From Sipunculus nudus (Eukaryota; Annelida; Sipuncula; Golfingiida; Sipunculidae): a stretch of 64,000 nucleotides of DNA. The DNA is taken from assembly GCA_026874595.1 (NCBI GenBank), contig CM049318.1:7420741-7484740 (forward strand). Direction: 5' to 3'. Under the pieces are notes generated by a model. The model saw nothing but the letters and a program-made list of their open reading frames with translations. It did not search any database and was not told where the DNA came from. Position numbers and translations under genes: made by a program. Positions 10,736 to 23,850 of the stretch are shown piece by piece; the stretch's first letter is position 1; the number at the start of each line of letters is the position of its first letter.

Positions 10736-13700
10736 ACACCTCACTCTATTTCCCTTGCCATTTAATCCATGCCTCACTTCACCCGTCCCACTCTGATTTC
10801 TGCGGATACACATAGTCGCTTGTCGACTACCCATATTCTAGTTTTAAAATGTCCTAGTCTGAAACTTGCAGGTCCGAAATGTCCATTTTGCTATAATAAT
10901 AATGACTAAGGTAGATATGCAGGACTTAAGAGCATCAATATTAACTTTTAAAAATAAACCTCCCTTCATACTCCCAAACTTTGCACAAGTTCGCATTAGG
11001 CCTGTAGGCCTTGTTGTTGATCTGTTGAAAATACTGCCTCAGCCGTCGACCTGGTGTAGTTGAGTTTGGTCGTTATGTGTATGCACCCCGGTTCTTGTCA
11101 GTCTTCAGGGTCAAAAACTGGGAATAGTGTAGAAAACTTGAGGAGTCCATTAAAGTCGGCTCAAGTTGAGTCGGGCTGCGTCCCAACGTGAATGCCGGGC
11201 TTTACATTTCAATCAGAGCGTGGAAAGACGCCACGGACATGCAGTCCATGAACCTGAACTTAAACCTTGAACTGTCGATGCCTAAAGAAATAAGAAAGTG
11301 ACTACATTGCACGAGTTATAAGAATGCACTCAGTGCATACATCAACTTTTCATACATGCACTTTGTATCACTCCTGAGCAACTCCATATTACACAAAGAG
11401 CCCGCAAACCACCTCGACTTATCAAGATTTGAAGGATTGCTACATAAAGTGGATTGTTTAAGTGGGCCATAATAAAAAAAATTAACATTGATATACTAAA
11501 TTTATGCATAGAAGAGGATCTATCAGCGTTATAAGTTGTGCATTAATTCCATTGATGTGAGAGCTTTATCTTAAATGTTATTTTAGAATATCAGCCCATT
11601 TAATAATTCAGGTGATGAAAGAATCTCTCTTCCAGTGTGTGCTTGTTCATGTAAACTCCACCGAGAACGATTGATTGGATAGTTGTTTATCATTGTGCTA
11701 CCTCATAACATTTCTTACAGAGCACTTTTTTATTATTTTTTTTATAAATGCAACATACAAACCAGCAAACAATCACAGAGGGTATACCTAAGATTAAACC
11801 GGTATTCCCATGAGTCCTCCTCATTATTTAACAGCCCCAAGGAAACGGTAAATATTGGTAATAGTCTGATTTCACCGACAACGTTAAACTCAATCCCCTG
11901 AGGGGCAGACGACAATTATTGGTAATTCGTTCGATATATATGCCTGCCTAACATGACCAGTACCCATTCACTCCCGGGCGGAGAGAGCGCAACCTTGAGG
12001 GAAAGACTTTTGCTGGGAGTCTTAGCGCAGAAGGCGGTCAGAACGGGTGGCGAACCCACAACCATGCGGTCACAAGTCCTTCATTACGCCACCTCATATA
12101 ACAAATATCAGTTATTCCACATGACTTCAGTGGGATTCCAATGGACCAGACATTTGAAACAAGTAGCTTTAGCCCAGTCCTTGCTAACAGCTGGATGAAA
12201 ATCATTATGAATGTATGGGCAATTAGAAAAACTATGGATGTGTAGTCTCTATTGTTTTGACCAGGTTATGGCTGACACCCACAATTAACGGGTGGCAAAG
12301 CTGTGACGTTGTAGGACGTCACATATACCTACAACCTTTGTTCCACTAAAACCCCTGTGATAGAGTATAGTGTCCTAGAGGTCAGGGCAGGGAGAGCTCT
12401 CCACTTGGTCTCTGGCGCCTGAATAAGACAGAGGGTGGTCACTATCCAGCCGTTTGTGAATTGAATAGTAACCAGGCGAATATGGCTGTTTTTCATAAGG
12501 CGGCATCAGGTCTAGTCATTATGACGTGCTAAGGAGCTAGGTGTTAATCGACATAAGGATCAACCTTTTGGAAGTACCCGCCCCGATTGTTGTCACCAGT
12601 GAACTGTGACTTAGTTATTTTATCGCACGTGCAAGTAGGGAGTATAAGTAGATGATTGTTTCTATAATTGTTTTACATTAACATGGAGGATAATATCTTA
12701 ACGTGAGAACTTAGTGTAGAAAATCCAGGTGTTTTATTTAATGTTGGTTTCAGTACAATTATAATTCTGTGGGAATCGGTTCATGTCTAGACGGTTCCTG
12801 TAGTACCATTGTTTACTGTAGACTCAAAAGGCAACGCACCTACACAGTTGATTTTTTCCCCATATTTTGCTCTCTGAAGACGTGTCCATTTAAGTATTCA
12901 TGCAATTAATGGCAGGCTACATAATAGTTTGGTGTGATAGGCCAAAAGGCGGTCAGGATGTGTGACGTAAGCAGGCGTACATAGGCTGTGGATGCTGGAA
13001 GGACTTCACAATCTCCTAGGTCAGCGCGCCAGAGGCTGTAGTTTGAGTGTTTGACACCGGTCCAAAGGCGGTCCGATATTGCCTTATCAGCTGAAAGATG
13101 ATATTCCCCATGAACACGGCGATATGGAGTCTTATTAGCATAGAGGGGTCAAAGTATAAAGCTGACCAATAATCAAATTAGCCTATTTTGTAAGCAGAAT
13201 ACTCACAGACTACTTCATTATGAAGACACCAGCATTATGTGGACTGTTGCTCCTGATATTTGAATATTCATCAGCATTCATCAAGATCTTTTCCATGGCC
13301 TCTCGTGCGTTTATATCAGATTTCATACAGTGTGGAAAATTAGTGCATGAGTGGTAGCTGCCAAGTAGGAAGACTGAAAAGTTGTTTAAAGTCTTATGTA
13401 AAGGTGATTTCAGCATAAATTAGGTTACAGGGCAGTCAAAGTAAGGGAACCATGTTTAATTAGTGGGATGGTTTGTTAGATAGGTGACAGGGGGATGGGT
13501 CAAGTGATGTTGTAATATCGCTCACCCGGTGAATATATTGTGTCAAGTGCCTGTGTCGGGTACAGAGATCTGAATACATCCTTGATTATTCTGCTGTAAA
13601 AGACATTTCCTAAGTGTCCCTAAAGGGAAGGCTGTGCGCCAATCTGTCAGTGATCCAGGATTTTAACCGCATTTAATGGCGAGCGCATACCTCAATGGAG

Positions 13701-14535
13701 ACCTTTGTTGTTAATTGGCGTGAACCGCTAGTGAGTTCCTTTGTATACACAGTGAAAGTGGCTTGGACTAGAAGCTGGCATTACAATGTCACTTGCGCGT
13801 CGGTCATGCGATCGGTAGTCGTGTAAACAAATGGAACTATCGACAGGACTTAGTGATTTTGTGTTATTATATCGACTCTAGTGTTCTTCGATTCATAACT
13901 GTGGAACGCCTCTCCAAAGAAGTGGAAGTTTACTTTAAATATATATAAATTGTTTTGTTTACGTATTCTTTTCATCTTTTTGAGTGTATGTGTGAGATTC
14001 AGCCGGTTAAGTTCACAGTTTAAAAGAATGAAAACAAACATTTGAAATTCAGACACACTTTTCGGCCGATTCGGTGATCAAAAACTATATTGTTATGTTT
14101 TGTAATATTTTTTGGAAAAATCATACAACGTCAAAAGAGGGGGCTGATGTGGGCCCGCAATTAGCTCTCTCGATTCAACTAACTTTAGAAATTAAATAAA
14201 AATCTAGATAAAGTTCAGCGGGGTCACCCAGACAGCAAGCAAGCCTACTATCAAGGTCGATTTTTTCTAGTAAAGGCCGTCCTAGAACTTGATAAAACAA
14301 GCTTTTGTTTCAGGGTTTGTATGAGAATTTCCATGAATCTAGCGGCCTCAGAACGTACCTGTCTAAAGGGGAGACGGGCGGACGGATGACGGGCCACCGC
14401 TAAGGTGAGCTCTAAATAGTCCGATATATGTAACTTTGTACTTTATTCAAATGTCAAACAAAATAGCTGTTTTAAACCCTCAATTTAATAGATCAAACTG
14501 CTGTTCTAGCTCATAGGGTACTGGTGTTTCTGAAA
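10736..14535. other. Intergenic region, no supported gene
   Basis: No coding exon, RNA gene or clear repeat is supported over about 3.8 kb. Short open frames here (for example 10866-11063, 11683-11901, 11953-12198, 13850-14056) show no family resemblance, signal sequence or conserved motif. A short string AAGGCGGTCAG-like appears at about 12029, 12945 and 13063 (also 52748) and may mark an old dispersed repeat. Confidence 0.5.
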
Positions 14536-14537
14536 AC

Positions 14538-14538
14538 T

Positions 14539-14580
<42 letters not shown>
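14538..14580. repeat. CT microsatellite
   Basis: About 20 uninterrupted CT dinucleotides, 390 bp upstream of cyclase copy A. Confidence 0.95.
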
Positions 14581-14582
<2 letters not shown>

Positions 14583-14969
14583 CATATCGACACGGGTAAC
14601 TGAGGTATTGATAATAGAAATGTATGGTAATAATACCCTGTTTGTTTGTATGTTTTATGAAAAGACTCTCAAGGTCCACCTTCGTATTAACTTTCTCAGC
14701 CAAGGTAGATGATTCTATGAGGTCTTCTTTGCAGTTTATGCTCTCAAAGAACACGTATATAATCTATCTACTTCAATGTATGACGTAGTGACTTACTTTG
14801 GTATTATTTATTGTAATTCAGGGGCCGCTGCCAAAAGCACATCACGTAAACAGCGAGAGAGAAAAGGCGTCCTTGTGTAATTAGGCAGCATATGCAAATG
14901 ACACTAGCTCACAGAGCGTTCATTTAACCCCTATAGCTAGTAAAGAGGTGGAAACCCGGTGACTTAAAC

Positions 14970-17170
14970 ATGGAGGATTTCGGGTGTTTTGTGTTTTTGC
15001 TGGGGATTCTTGCCACCAGCGCAAAATCAATTACCCTGGACATGAGTTATGTATATCAAGAAGGGGTCACCCATTACTGGAATCGAGACGCAGCATTTAA
15101 GCATCAACCCGAATACCCAATCCAGTAATACCCGTACGACGGCGGACAATACTGGTACGTTTTCATAATTTTTGCAGACATCAATTAAAAGGTATTTTTC
15201 CTCGCGCTTTTAAATTTGTCTTATTGATAATGAATAGATAAATAATTGATATTGCAACTATTTTTACATATTTTTCATGTTTCATCATTACCACAAGCAA
15301 TATATATATATGTATATATATATATGTATGTGACTATGAATAACAGTTGATGTAGGAGAGTGCTCAACGTGTTGCATAACACACGAACCCAGTTATTCCT
15401 AAGCTTAGTAGAGCATGATTTACTGAATGTTTAACACGTTATAGTGACTACTCGGAGTTTTACGCCGATGTTTACACACAAGCGATCGTCAAGTAACTGC
15501 ATGTTGTCTAACACAGGCACCAAGCTATTCCTGTTTTTTTTCCTTTTAGCACGGTTTGGTGGCTTTGGGGAGTGGCAGCATTCAAAAAATAGCTTATTAC
15601 GCTTGTTCAGACTAATCCGTGTTTGTTCTTAAAATTGATCGACAAACATTTGCCGAAAACCAAAAAAGTGCATTAAATATTCAACAAAAACTCCATCAAA
15701 ATAAGCTACAGTTGCATAAGTCACATGATGCAAATAATAACGTTCACGTTATATATAATATGAAGTCTCTGTAACCAATTTACACGAATGTCAGATAATA
15801 AACTAGAAGTCTGTATTCCAATGAATAAGAGCCTTCCCCCAAATGGGAATTCTCTTATTTGGACGATATCCAAGGTTCATTCGTGTAAAAATGACTTAAC
15901 ATTTGTGACTATTTCTTAATGACGTGCCTGGGTGCCAGATCCACACGAAAATCTAATCGATTCTTCTTTGAACCATTCCCGCAATGCCCTGAAATTTTAT
16001 GAGATTCCGTTCGTGATTGCATGAGCTATGATGTGAACAAACACACAGAAACACACACGTGGACGAACAGAGGTACAGTCAAAGGTACTTAAGAGGGTCC
16101 GATATAACACCTAAGTAGACACACTTCGGGCTTTCCGAGGGCTAATTAACTTTACAGAGACAAAAATTATAACTGCTATCTAGATCTATTGACATTAATT
16201 ATCATTATTATTTGCTTATGTAATTTTTGTAATAAATGTTATAAAATGGGGGTAACATTAATCTTCTACAATTAAGGAATGTTTTATATTCATTTTAAGG
16301 TGAATGTGGTTAGACAGAGAACCTCATCCGAAAAAAAATATATTCACAGTATGTCCGTCGGTAAAATTTTTGCTGTAAAAGTGATTATGAGACTGTATGA
16401 TTTTTACTTGACCTTTAATACATTGTTTTTTTTTTTATATTATATTCTTTTGCGATTGCAGGCTAGAAAGCTACACCTTCTCCACGTCAGAGCACGGAGG
16501 GAGCCATATTGACTCGCCATCACATTTTGCCGAAGGCGCTCGCACCCTGGAAAAGATCCCTCTGTCCAGCCTGCTAAATAAACCTGTTATCAAGGTGGAT
16601 TTGTCAAAGAGAGCGCAAAACAATCCAGACGCCATGCTCCGGGTGGGTGACCTCATAATGTGGGAGAACAGATACGGACGTATCCCTGATGATGCGGTGG
16701 TTATGGTATACACGGCGTGGCACAAAAGATACGGAGACTGGGAGGCATTCATGGGGGTCGATGGAAAAGGCAAGTTTCATTTCCCAGGATTCTCACCGGA
16801 AGCGACGACATGGCTGTGCAAGAAAAGAAACATCGTCGGCCTCGGGATCGACACGGTCTGTATTGATGCCGGTATTACAGAGAGTCGAGGGTCACCCACC
16901 ATATTCTCAAAGAATGATAAATGGGCGCTTGAAATAGTGGCTAATCTTGAGTATCTGCCGCCAAAAGGGGCCAGACTCAGCGTGCTGCCTATGAAGATCG
17001 CAGGCGGAAGTGGCGCCCCCGCACGGATTTATGCCACATGGAATGGGAGAAAGGGAGACGTCCCACCAAATCTTCCTGGGAGAGGAAGGAGGTCAGTGCG
17101 CAGTCGCAGATTCATGTCACGTGACAAGCGAGCTCTGAAACTGCCCCGCCAATTCGAGCTGCTATTGTAA
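14970..17170 (+). pseudogene. Cyclase-family (kynurenine formamidase-like) gene copy A, broken
   Basis: Exon 1 is 14970-15154 (donor GTACGT) and exon 2 is 16462-17170 (acceptor GATTGCAG); the intron is phase 2, as in the other copies. Exon 1 begins with a signal peptide (MEDFGCFVFLLGILATSAKS) and the family N-terminal 'TLDMSY' strand, but codon 53 is TAA (15126-15128). Exon 2 is open and has HGGSHIDSPSHF, the metal and catalytic motif of the cyclase family (Pfam PF04199 type). Two more oddities point to loss of function. The histidine that precedes the conserved glutamate by 12 residues in copies B, C and E is proline here (CCC at 16895-16897). The C-terminus is a basic tail (GRGRRSVRSRR...) in place of the hydrophobic tail of B, C and E. 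The stop could in principle be an allele; the ligand change argues for real decay or a non-catalytic paralogue. Confidence 0.8.
15155..16461 (+). other. Intron of copy A
   Basis: AT-rich intron, with a TATATG-type microsatellite at about 15301-15330. No nested gene is seen. Confidence 0.6.
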
Positions 17171-18100
17171 ATATCGGAGGTGGTACCTTCTGTACATATA
17201 CAGACAAGCCATGAGACTCCAAGAATCATTGTGCTTCCAGTATAGCAATATATACAAGTATAATATAAATGCATATGATAAATGTACATTTAATCTGACT
17301 AACGTATTTCGAATCCAACGGTCTTCCTTCTTTTCGTTTTGATAAATGGTAACGCAAAAAGTGTGATTTCTTAGGCACCCCTGCACAAAAAAATTCGATT
17401 TTGATTTTCAGAGAAAAAAAATAAAATAACGGTCTCATATCTCCAGCCGCACCAACATTCCTTTAGATATAAAATATAATTATAACATTTCGATAAATGA
17501 GATAAATACTTTGATGTGTTTTTATCAGTTAAGCAAAAGAGTTCGGTTATTATCATGTTGTCACCTGATTACATGACATTTTTTTTGGTAAAATTATTTT
17601 ATAATTATTATTTAAAATAATTAATTTTGGGTTTCTGGGGGAAAATATTCATAAGAAATGGTTATTTTATCATTGATAGTCGTTTTTACCTCGTGGGTCC
17701 TTTAGTACGGTATGTTGAACTGAATTCAGATTGCGAACCCTCAAATAAATATACAATCTTGATAAAAATGATAATGGTATGCTTTTGATACTAATTGTAT
17801 ATTCATGCAATAAATGCAAACCTTGTCATGTCTTTCGCTTGTTAATACCATGTGTTTGCCATTATATGTAAGCAATGAATGTTCTATCTGTCCATGAAAG
17901 GACAGCCCTTTTTATATGTAAGTTCCCTTGATTTAACTTTTAATTTGTTATATTTTATTTGGATTATATACCCGTGCGAGGACACATTTCACATATATTG
18001 GAATTGGAAGAGTGAACGAAAAACTGTAATAAGGTCCTCTGGCCCTGGGGGGAGGGGGTCAAAATTTGGTTTGAAACCTTAAAAAAGTTGTTTTGGCTAA
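17171..18100. other. AT-rich intergenic spacer downstream of copy A
   Basis: No gene is supported. An AATAAA-like string at about 17741 is the nearest strong polyadenylation candidate for copy A. Minus-strand frames at 17029-17556 are antisense or AT-rich noise. Confidence 0.45.
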
Positions 18101-18106
18101 AAACAA

Positions 18107-18153
18107 GGGGGGGGGGGGGCAGCTTGACCAACCCCCCCCCCCCCCCCCCCCCC
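18107..18153. repeat. Inverted homopolymers: G13, 12-bp loop, C22
   Basis: A run of 13 G is followed by CAGCTTGACCAA and then 22 C. The two runs are self-complementary and could form a very stable hairpin, or a G-quadruplex on one strand and an i-motif on the other. Confidence 0.85.
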
Positions 18154-18429
18154 GATCCGCCACTGGTGTGTGGTATTGTGAGTGGGGGTGGCTAATAGCA
18201 CTACGGTTCAAACATTTTAACAATTTTAACTTTCGTATGTGTTTTCTCTCGGACGGTTAAGCAATGGATTGGAGCGATGGCTGTTTCTCTATCTTAACGC
18301 CAGAGTGCAGCAGAGGCAACTTGAACACAAATGTTTAGGTATTTTTACATCTGACAATTTTGTATCAGTTCCACAGAAGTTGGACTTCAAAGAAGTTATA
18401 ATTAAATGTTGGGGGAGTCGCTCTGTTTA

Positions 18430-18660
18430 TCTCGTCATTGAATGGATTATACCGATCATGTTCACCACAATATTGAATGGACTGTACCATTCCCCCAGTC
18501 AATACGTTCATCGCGACATTGAATGGACTGTAACGTTCCCCCAACCAATCTGTTCAGCCGAAATTGAATTAAATGTCCCGTACATCCTGACATTGAATGG
18601 GCTGTACCGTGAATATGTTCAGTTCGACTTTGACTTGATGGTACCATTCACCCAGGTCAA
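18430..18660. repeat. Irregular direct repeats (ATTGAATGGACTGTAC)
   Basis: Variants of CATTGAATGGACTGTACC occur at about 18437, 18471, 18519 and 18591 with uneven spacing, interleaved with CCCCCA.TCAAT and GTTCA strings. A 162-codon frame over this block (18239-18727) reflects the repeat; the protein has no recognisable domain. Confidence 0.5.
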
Positions 18661-18729
18661 AATGTATGAAAGTCTTGTTTCAGCTATCAATTTTGTTGGT
18701 AAGGATCTGGACCAAAACATTAAGTAGAG

Positions 18730-21700
18730 AGTGGAAACCCGTTCTGGACCGGATATATAAAAGTAATATTTAATCAATGGTCTGTTTTTATATCACCACT
18801 TAGGTTACATTTACCTGAAGTTACGCATGTACAATAGGAAATGGTTTATGTGAACGTATGTTGCTTTAGTTATCTTTATGTGTATGATCTGGAGTGTTTC
18901 GGAGCACCTTAATCCTTAGTAAATAAATCGCTTACCGGGCGGGTTAAGGTTGCATTTGGCCCTTTCATCAAATTGATAACGTGTGTACAAAGAATATGTT
19001 TAACCGAATTGTAATTTTTTTGAGTTTAGTCCATATTATCCCGTGCGGTGAAACAGGCCTAAATAGTATGTGGATTATAATTTGGCATACTTATTATTAC
19101 AGTTTTAAATGGCACATTTAAGTCATTCAAATTCAGTGAACTTACAAATTAACAGAGCTTTGCAATGAGCATGCCTACTAACCATAACGGTCGTATGCAG
19201 TGTTCGGGTATAATTGGCCAGGATCATAGGTGCTGTTTGAACTCTGCCGTTAAAGATAAGGTATGTTAATAAATATGAATATACCGAGATATTACAAAAT
19301 ATGATCTTTCTTGTCGAAACGACGGACCCGCACACACTGTGTCAATCGTCGATGACGCTGCCGTAAGTGTGATGGTAAAGGTCTGTGAAAAATGACTTAT
19401 CATTATGCTCATTAAAATTGTGGAATGGTGACGTTGAGACTAATAAACACTTTAAGAAAACCCTCGGAAAATAATTAACTTTTGCCGATATCCTTAGACA
19501 GTTACAGGGCTGTGTGTGAAGACCTCAAACTGGCAACACGACGCCCAGGCATACACTTGTTTGTTAGGACCAGCTTTAATGAATTAAATGAATTCATTAA
19601 ATAAATTGAATACAGACTATTTCTATATTCCGCAAAAACTTAAAAATCCAACGTTGGGTCTTTGGAGTATTTTTTAAAAGTTTTGTCGTCTTTAAACCAT
19701 TTCCTATGGGCACTTGTTACTTCCCCATTAAAATAAAAACTGCATAAAATTCCAATATAACTGAATCACCCGGATGTGCTGACTAAATCTTAGGTTTATA
19801 ACTTACTTGAGACTAGGATGACTTATTTCTGTGATTTTCCCCTCCTTCTCAGAAAGGAATGAATGAGTGGCTAAACATCACCGGAATGAAAACATTGTTA
19901 TTATGATTATCTTATACCATGAATATTTGAAGTTCATTCATCAAGAGTCATCAAATTATGGCACGATTTTAACGCGTGAGGTATGTTGAAAGTAATCTGG
20001 ATGTTGCTATTGTGGTTTTGGTCTCATGAAAATTACTGCTGTTTCAATGTCATAAGTGTCTTAAAGTTTTCATTTTCTCTCAACTTCCTGTAAGGCCAGA
20101 AAGGTGAAACTGACAAACTACGGACCCTGCTGGCCTGTAACTTTTTAAAGTAAAATATGAACCCTGATGCAGGATACAGTTAACGGACGACAACATTAAA
20201 GTAAAGTTTCCCTTTAGTTTAGTCTACCTGCACAGGAAGGTAAGGCATTAACGATGACAAACCATACAATTATAAAAAATCACAGTCCATCAGTCAGTAC
20301 AGTAGGATTTTCTATCCTATCAAGAAGTGAAATTTTAAAAGATAACATCTTCTGTCGAAGGAAATTTCTTAACAAAGATATGTCAGTATATTATATAAAG
20401 TTCTGTGTCATAGTAAATATCAATATTCCTGATGCCAAACATATGACCCTGGTAAACAAATCCAGTTTCACATATCTGTAACACAGCGAACTTATCATAC
20501 TAAGGGGTCGTCTAGTAATCCGCATGGTATTGCTTCAACACAGTAAGGACGCTCGATATCCACATTCTAGAATAGATAGAAAGCCTTAAAAAACAGCCCG
20601 CCGTATGAGGACAACTTTAGAATATCCTACAGTCTGTTCTTTACGACATAAAATCTTCTCCAGCGTAATTTTGTAATGTAAAATTAAGACTGCATATGCC
20701 ATAAGTTCATTCAACTATTGCAAGTTTGTTGTTATGTCTGCTTTTCGCATTTAAAATAAAAAGGAAACACCTAACAGCTTTATCATAAAATACATGAAAG
20801 TTTAACACTCAAAACATATTTTAATCTGTAAAGAAAATAAAAAAGAATTTCCTGGTAAACAGTTTTATAGCGGTCACGTTTATAAAAACATACACGGACA
20901 GACTGATTGGCATATGGATCAATGTAAAATTAAACGGACCGATATCAGGGTTCCTTAACGCCCACTCCATAAGATTGTCCCTTTAAAAGTAATAATCGCA
21001 ATAGACACTAGAAGAGAAAATACCTCAGTTCAAGAACCTATATTTCTGACTCATTAACAGGTAGCGAAAAATCTGAAATATATAGCATGATTACTATAAT
21101 GTGCATCACATGACGTATAAACATCGCGCAATTGGATTCTCCATACCTCCTAACATAATAACTGATATAAAGAACATTTAAATATGAAAACTTTGACAAA
21201 TGTTACCTCCAATTTATTATGCAAAGGGTACCAATTTCGTCCGTCTTAAAAAAAATGGTAGCCATGTTGGTTTTTCTACTGACTAACGTTTATTTTTTTC
21301 TAAAGGTGTATTAAAGTACAAGCATGAACACCTTTGTGCTTAAGATGTATCATCAACTGAAGGAGTCTGGTCATATGTTTTTTTTTTGTCTGCTTCAAAA
21401 TAAAACATTTTTACCGCTTAGGGAATCTAGTCCCATGGGCCTTGTAAAGCCGAGCCGTGATTACTCGACTCAATAAACATTAATAACTAGACCGACTCTG
21501 GTATGTCAGATGATAAAAATAGAGCTCTGCATATCAGGTTTGTTCAAGTTGATTAGGCCTATATGTTATGCATCGTCGAGTGTTAAAGAAACTCTTTCAG
21601 CTAAAGGTCCTGAAACACCTACAGCTCACGATTGTGTTAGCAGATTAAAACGTGAAAAAAAAAATATATTGTCACTTTACTACCTTGTAAAGGTGCTCCT

Positions 21701-21767
21701 TCAAAGGAGGTCCCACCAAAGCAGGCACAACAAGAAACTCGACTAAACATTCAAGATCGTGCCAAAC
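18730..21767. other. Intergenic region, no supported gene
   Basis: About 3 kb of AT-rich sequence between copies A and B. I see no exon, tRNA or clear repeat. Frames at 20254-20481 and 21510-21746 are short and featureless; the latter ends just upstream of copy B exon 1. Confidence 0.45.
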
Positions 21768-23450
21768 ATGGCGATTAACGCTGCACTGTGGCTCGGATTG
21801 ATTTGTGCGACCCATGGTGAAATAATAACTTTAGATATGAGCTATGATTACGAAGAAAATGTCACAATGTACTAGGATCACACAAACGCCTTTTCACGAA
21901 CTCCTCAGTTTCGGATTGGTTACTATCCCGCGGGATTTTGGTGAGTTCATTTTTTTCTCGGTCGTCCCCTATATTAGACAGGAAAGCAGCTCTGCTCACG
22001 GTTTAAAAGATTAATTAAACCAACGTTTTTGTATAATTTATACTTTATGAATGCATTACAACCAATAAATACAAAGTCTTAATTCTAACAATTTTCACAA
22101 ACACACACACACACATATATATATCGGATCTGTATGGCACATTCCCAAAATATTTGCGTTTGTATGACACATTACAATATATTACAATTAAGAAAAAGTT
22201 TTTAGAAAATGAGGTTTTATGTTGCTAGTATAAGTTAATTCTAAAAAAGGTTTGGATATAAACCAATATGGAAATAGAACCAAAGTCTATAATTTTATAA
22301 TTATTAATATATTTCATTTTCAATATGTAAATATTATTCTTTGAATATCAGGGGATGATTACATTGATCTTCCCCCTCGCTAAAAAAGTGGGAGATATAT
22401 ACCCCCCCCCCCCCCGCCCCCAGGAGACCTATAAGAATCGTGGGAAGTTACAAACTGTATCTCAGACATCATGCGCTCTCCGATTGGACAATAACATTGA
22501 TTTGTGCACTTTATCGCCATTCCAAAAGAAAAAGTCATGGATGTAGTGGTGGGGGTACACTGTGATTGGCGTTTCGTTCTCGAGTTTAAGAATCTATTTG
22601 ATTTCGTTTTGTGGATACCAATTACCACCACTTGACTCATAAAAATAAAATCTGCTGAAGGACCTCGCATATCATCTATCACAAGGCTTGTTTGACTTAT
22701 GTATAACCGAATTGAAGGTATATTTGTTTTATTGTTGATTTTGTAGGTTAAAGGCTTACGATTTACGAACTCCAGAACATGGCGGAAGTCACATGGATTC
22801 CCCGTCACATTTTGCGGAGAATTGAATAGGAATTAGCCAGATCCCCTTGTTAAAGCTACTCAGACGTCCCGTAATTAAAATCGACATCTCACAGCGCGCG
22901 AGATCTGCGCGCGAGATCTGACCCGGACACGATGGTGACAGTGAAAGATCTGGAAGACTGGGAGAAACAATACGGGAGGATCCCTGAGAACGCGGTTGTG
23001 ATGATGTACAGCGCTTGGCATGAAAAGTACGGTGACTGGCGAGTTTACATGGGGGTGAAGGAAGGAGGAGAGGATTTCAATCCTGATGGCGGCAACCCCA
23101 TCCGCCATTTCCCAGGATTCTCCCCGGAAGCTACGTCATGGCTGTGCACCAAACGGTCTATCGTAGGTTTAGGGGTTGACACAGCGTCTGTAGACCGAGG
23201 AATGTCCACAGATTACCAGTCTCACACAATATTCGCATCCCATGGCAAGTGGGCTTTGGAGATGGTGGCGTATCTGAAAGAGCTTCCTGGGAGCGGCGCT
23301 CTGGTATCCGTGCTGCCTATGAAGATGAAAGACGGCACTGGCGCCCCCTCGCGGATTTATGCCACCTGGGATTCAAATCCAAATGCTGCTCCCGTTCTTA
23401 GCATGTCTATCAGCGTTACACTCGGCGCTGTTTTGATCGCTTGGTTTTAA
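21768..23450 (+). pseudogene. Cyclase-family gene copy B, broken by several lesions
   Basis: Exon 1 is 21768-21940 (donor GTGAGT) and exon 2 is 22747-23450 (acceptor TTTTGTAG), phase-2 intron. Exon 1 gives a signal peptide (MAINAALWLGLICATHG) and the 'TLDMSY' strand, then TAG at codon 36 (21873-21875). Exon 2 keeps HGGSHMDSPSHF but has an in-frame TGA (22823-22825), apparently from a 6-bp insertion, and a 13-bp tandem duplication (22895-22907 repeated at 22908-22920) that shifts frame. Downstream of 22932 the frame is clean: GVDTAS, the conserved histidine and glutamate 12 residues apart, and LPMKM..GTGAPSRIYATW. The tail after NPNAAP is hydrophobic (SISVTLGAVLIAWF), a good match to a GPI-anchor signal. 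AATAAA follows at about 23715. It is clearly a pseudogene, but young, because most of exon 2 is undamaged. Confidence 0.88.
22395..22423. repeat. Poly-C tract in copy B intron
   Basis: Run of C with one G break, 330 bp upstream of exon 2. Confidence 0.8.
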
Positions 23451-23454
23451 TCAG

Positions 23455-23850
23455 TGATGCAGTACATGAGTCCGCACTTGAGTCCAAATTTTTGGGACTC
23501 GGGGTCGAATCGAGACTTCTGACTCGGACTTGTCATGGGACTCTGAAGGATGATAAGAGTAATAAGACCAGGTCCATCTCGAGTCCAAGAGGACAAGAAT
23601 ACATTGTCGCATATGATAAAGACTTTCGTACGTGCATCTGGGAACTACAAAATGATAATATTATATATACCGAACAATGCTCAGTAACAGGAGCTATAAA
23701 TGTATTTAACCATTAAAATAAACTCGTGTTTGAATTTTCAGTAAAATGCATGTGATAATCTGAACTTTCCATTTTAAATTGCTCTTTAAGGATATTTGTA
23801 TCGCGTCGGACTCGATTAGGCTGGACTTTGACAGCACTCGGACACGCATA
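23455..23850. repeat. Fragment related to the GACTCGGACTTG repeat family
   Basis: Downstream of copy B, strings such as GACTCGGACTTG (about 23522), GAGTCC, CTCGGACACG and GTCGGACTCGAT recur irregularly. The same vocabulary forms the perfect 21-bp array at 58.2-58.9 kb, so this appears to be an unexpanded copy of the same dispersed element. Confidence 0.45.

Noticed and set aside
18239-18727. 162-aa frame as a gene
   Set aside because: It overlies irregular DNA repeats, has no signal peptide or domain, and no splice-compatible neighbours were seen.
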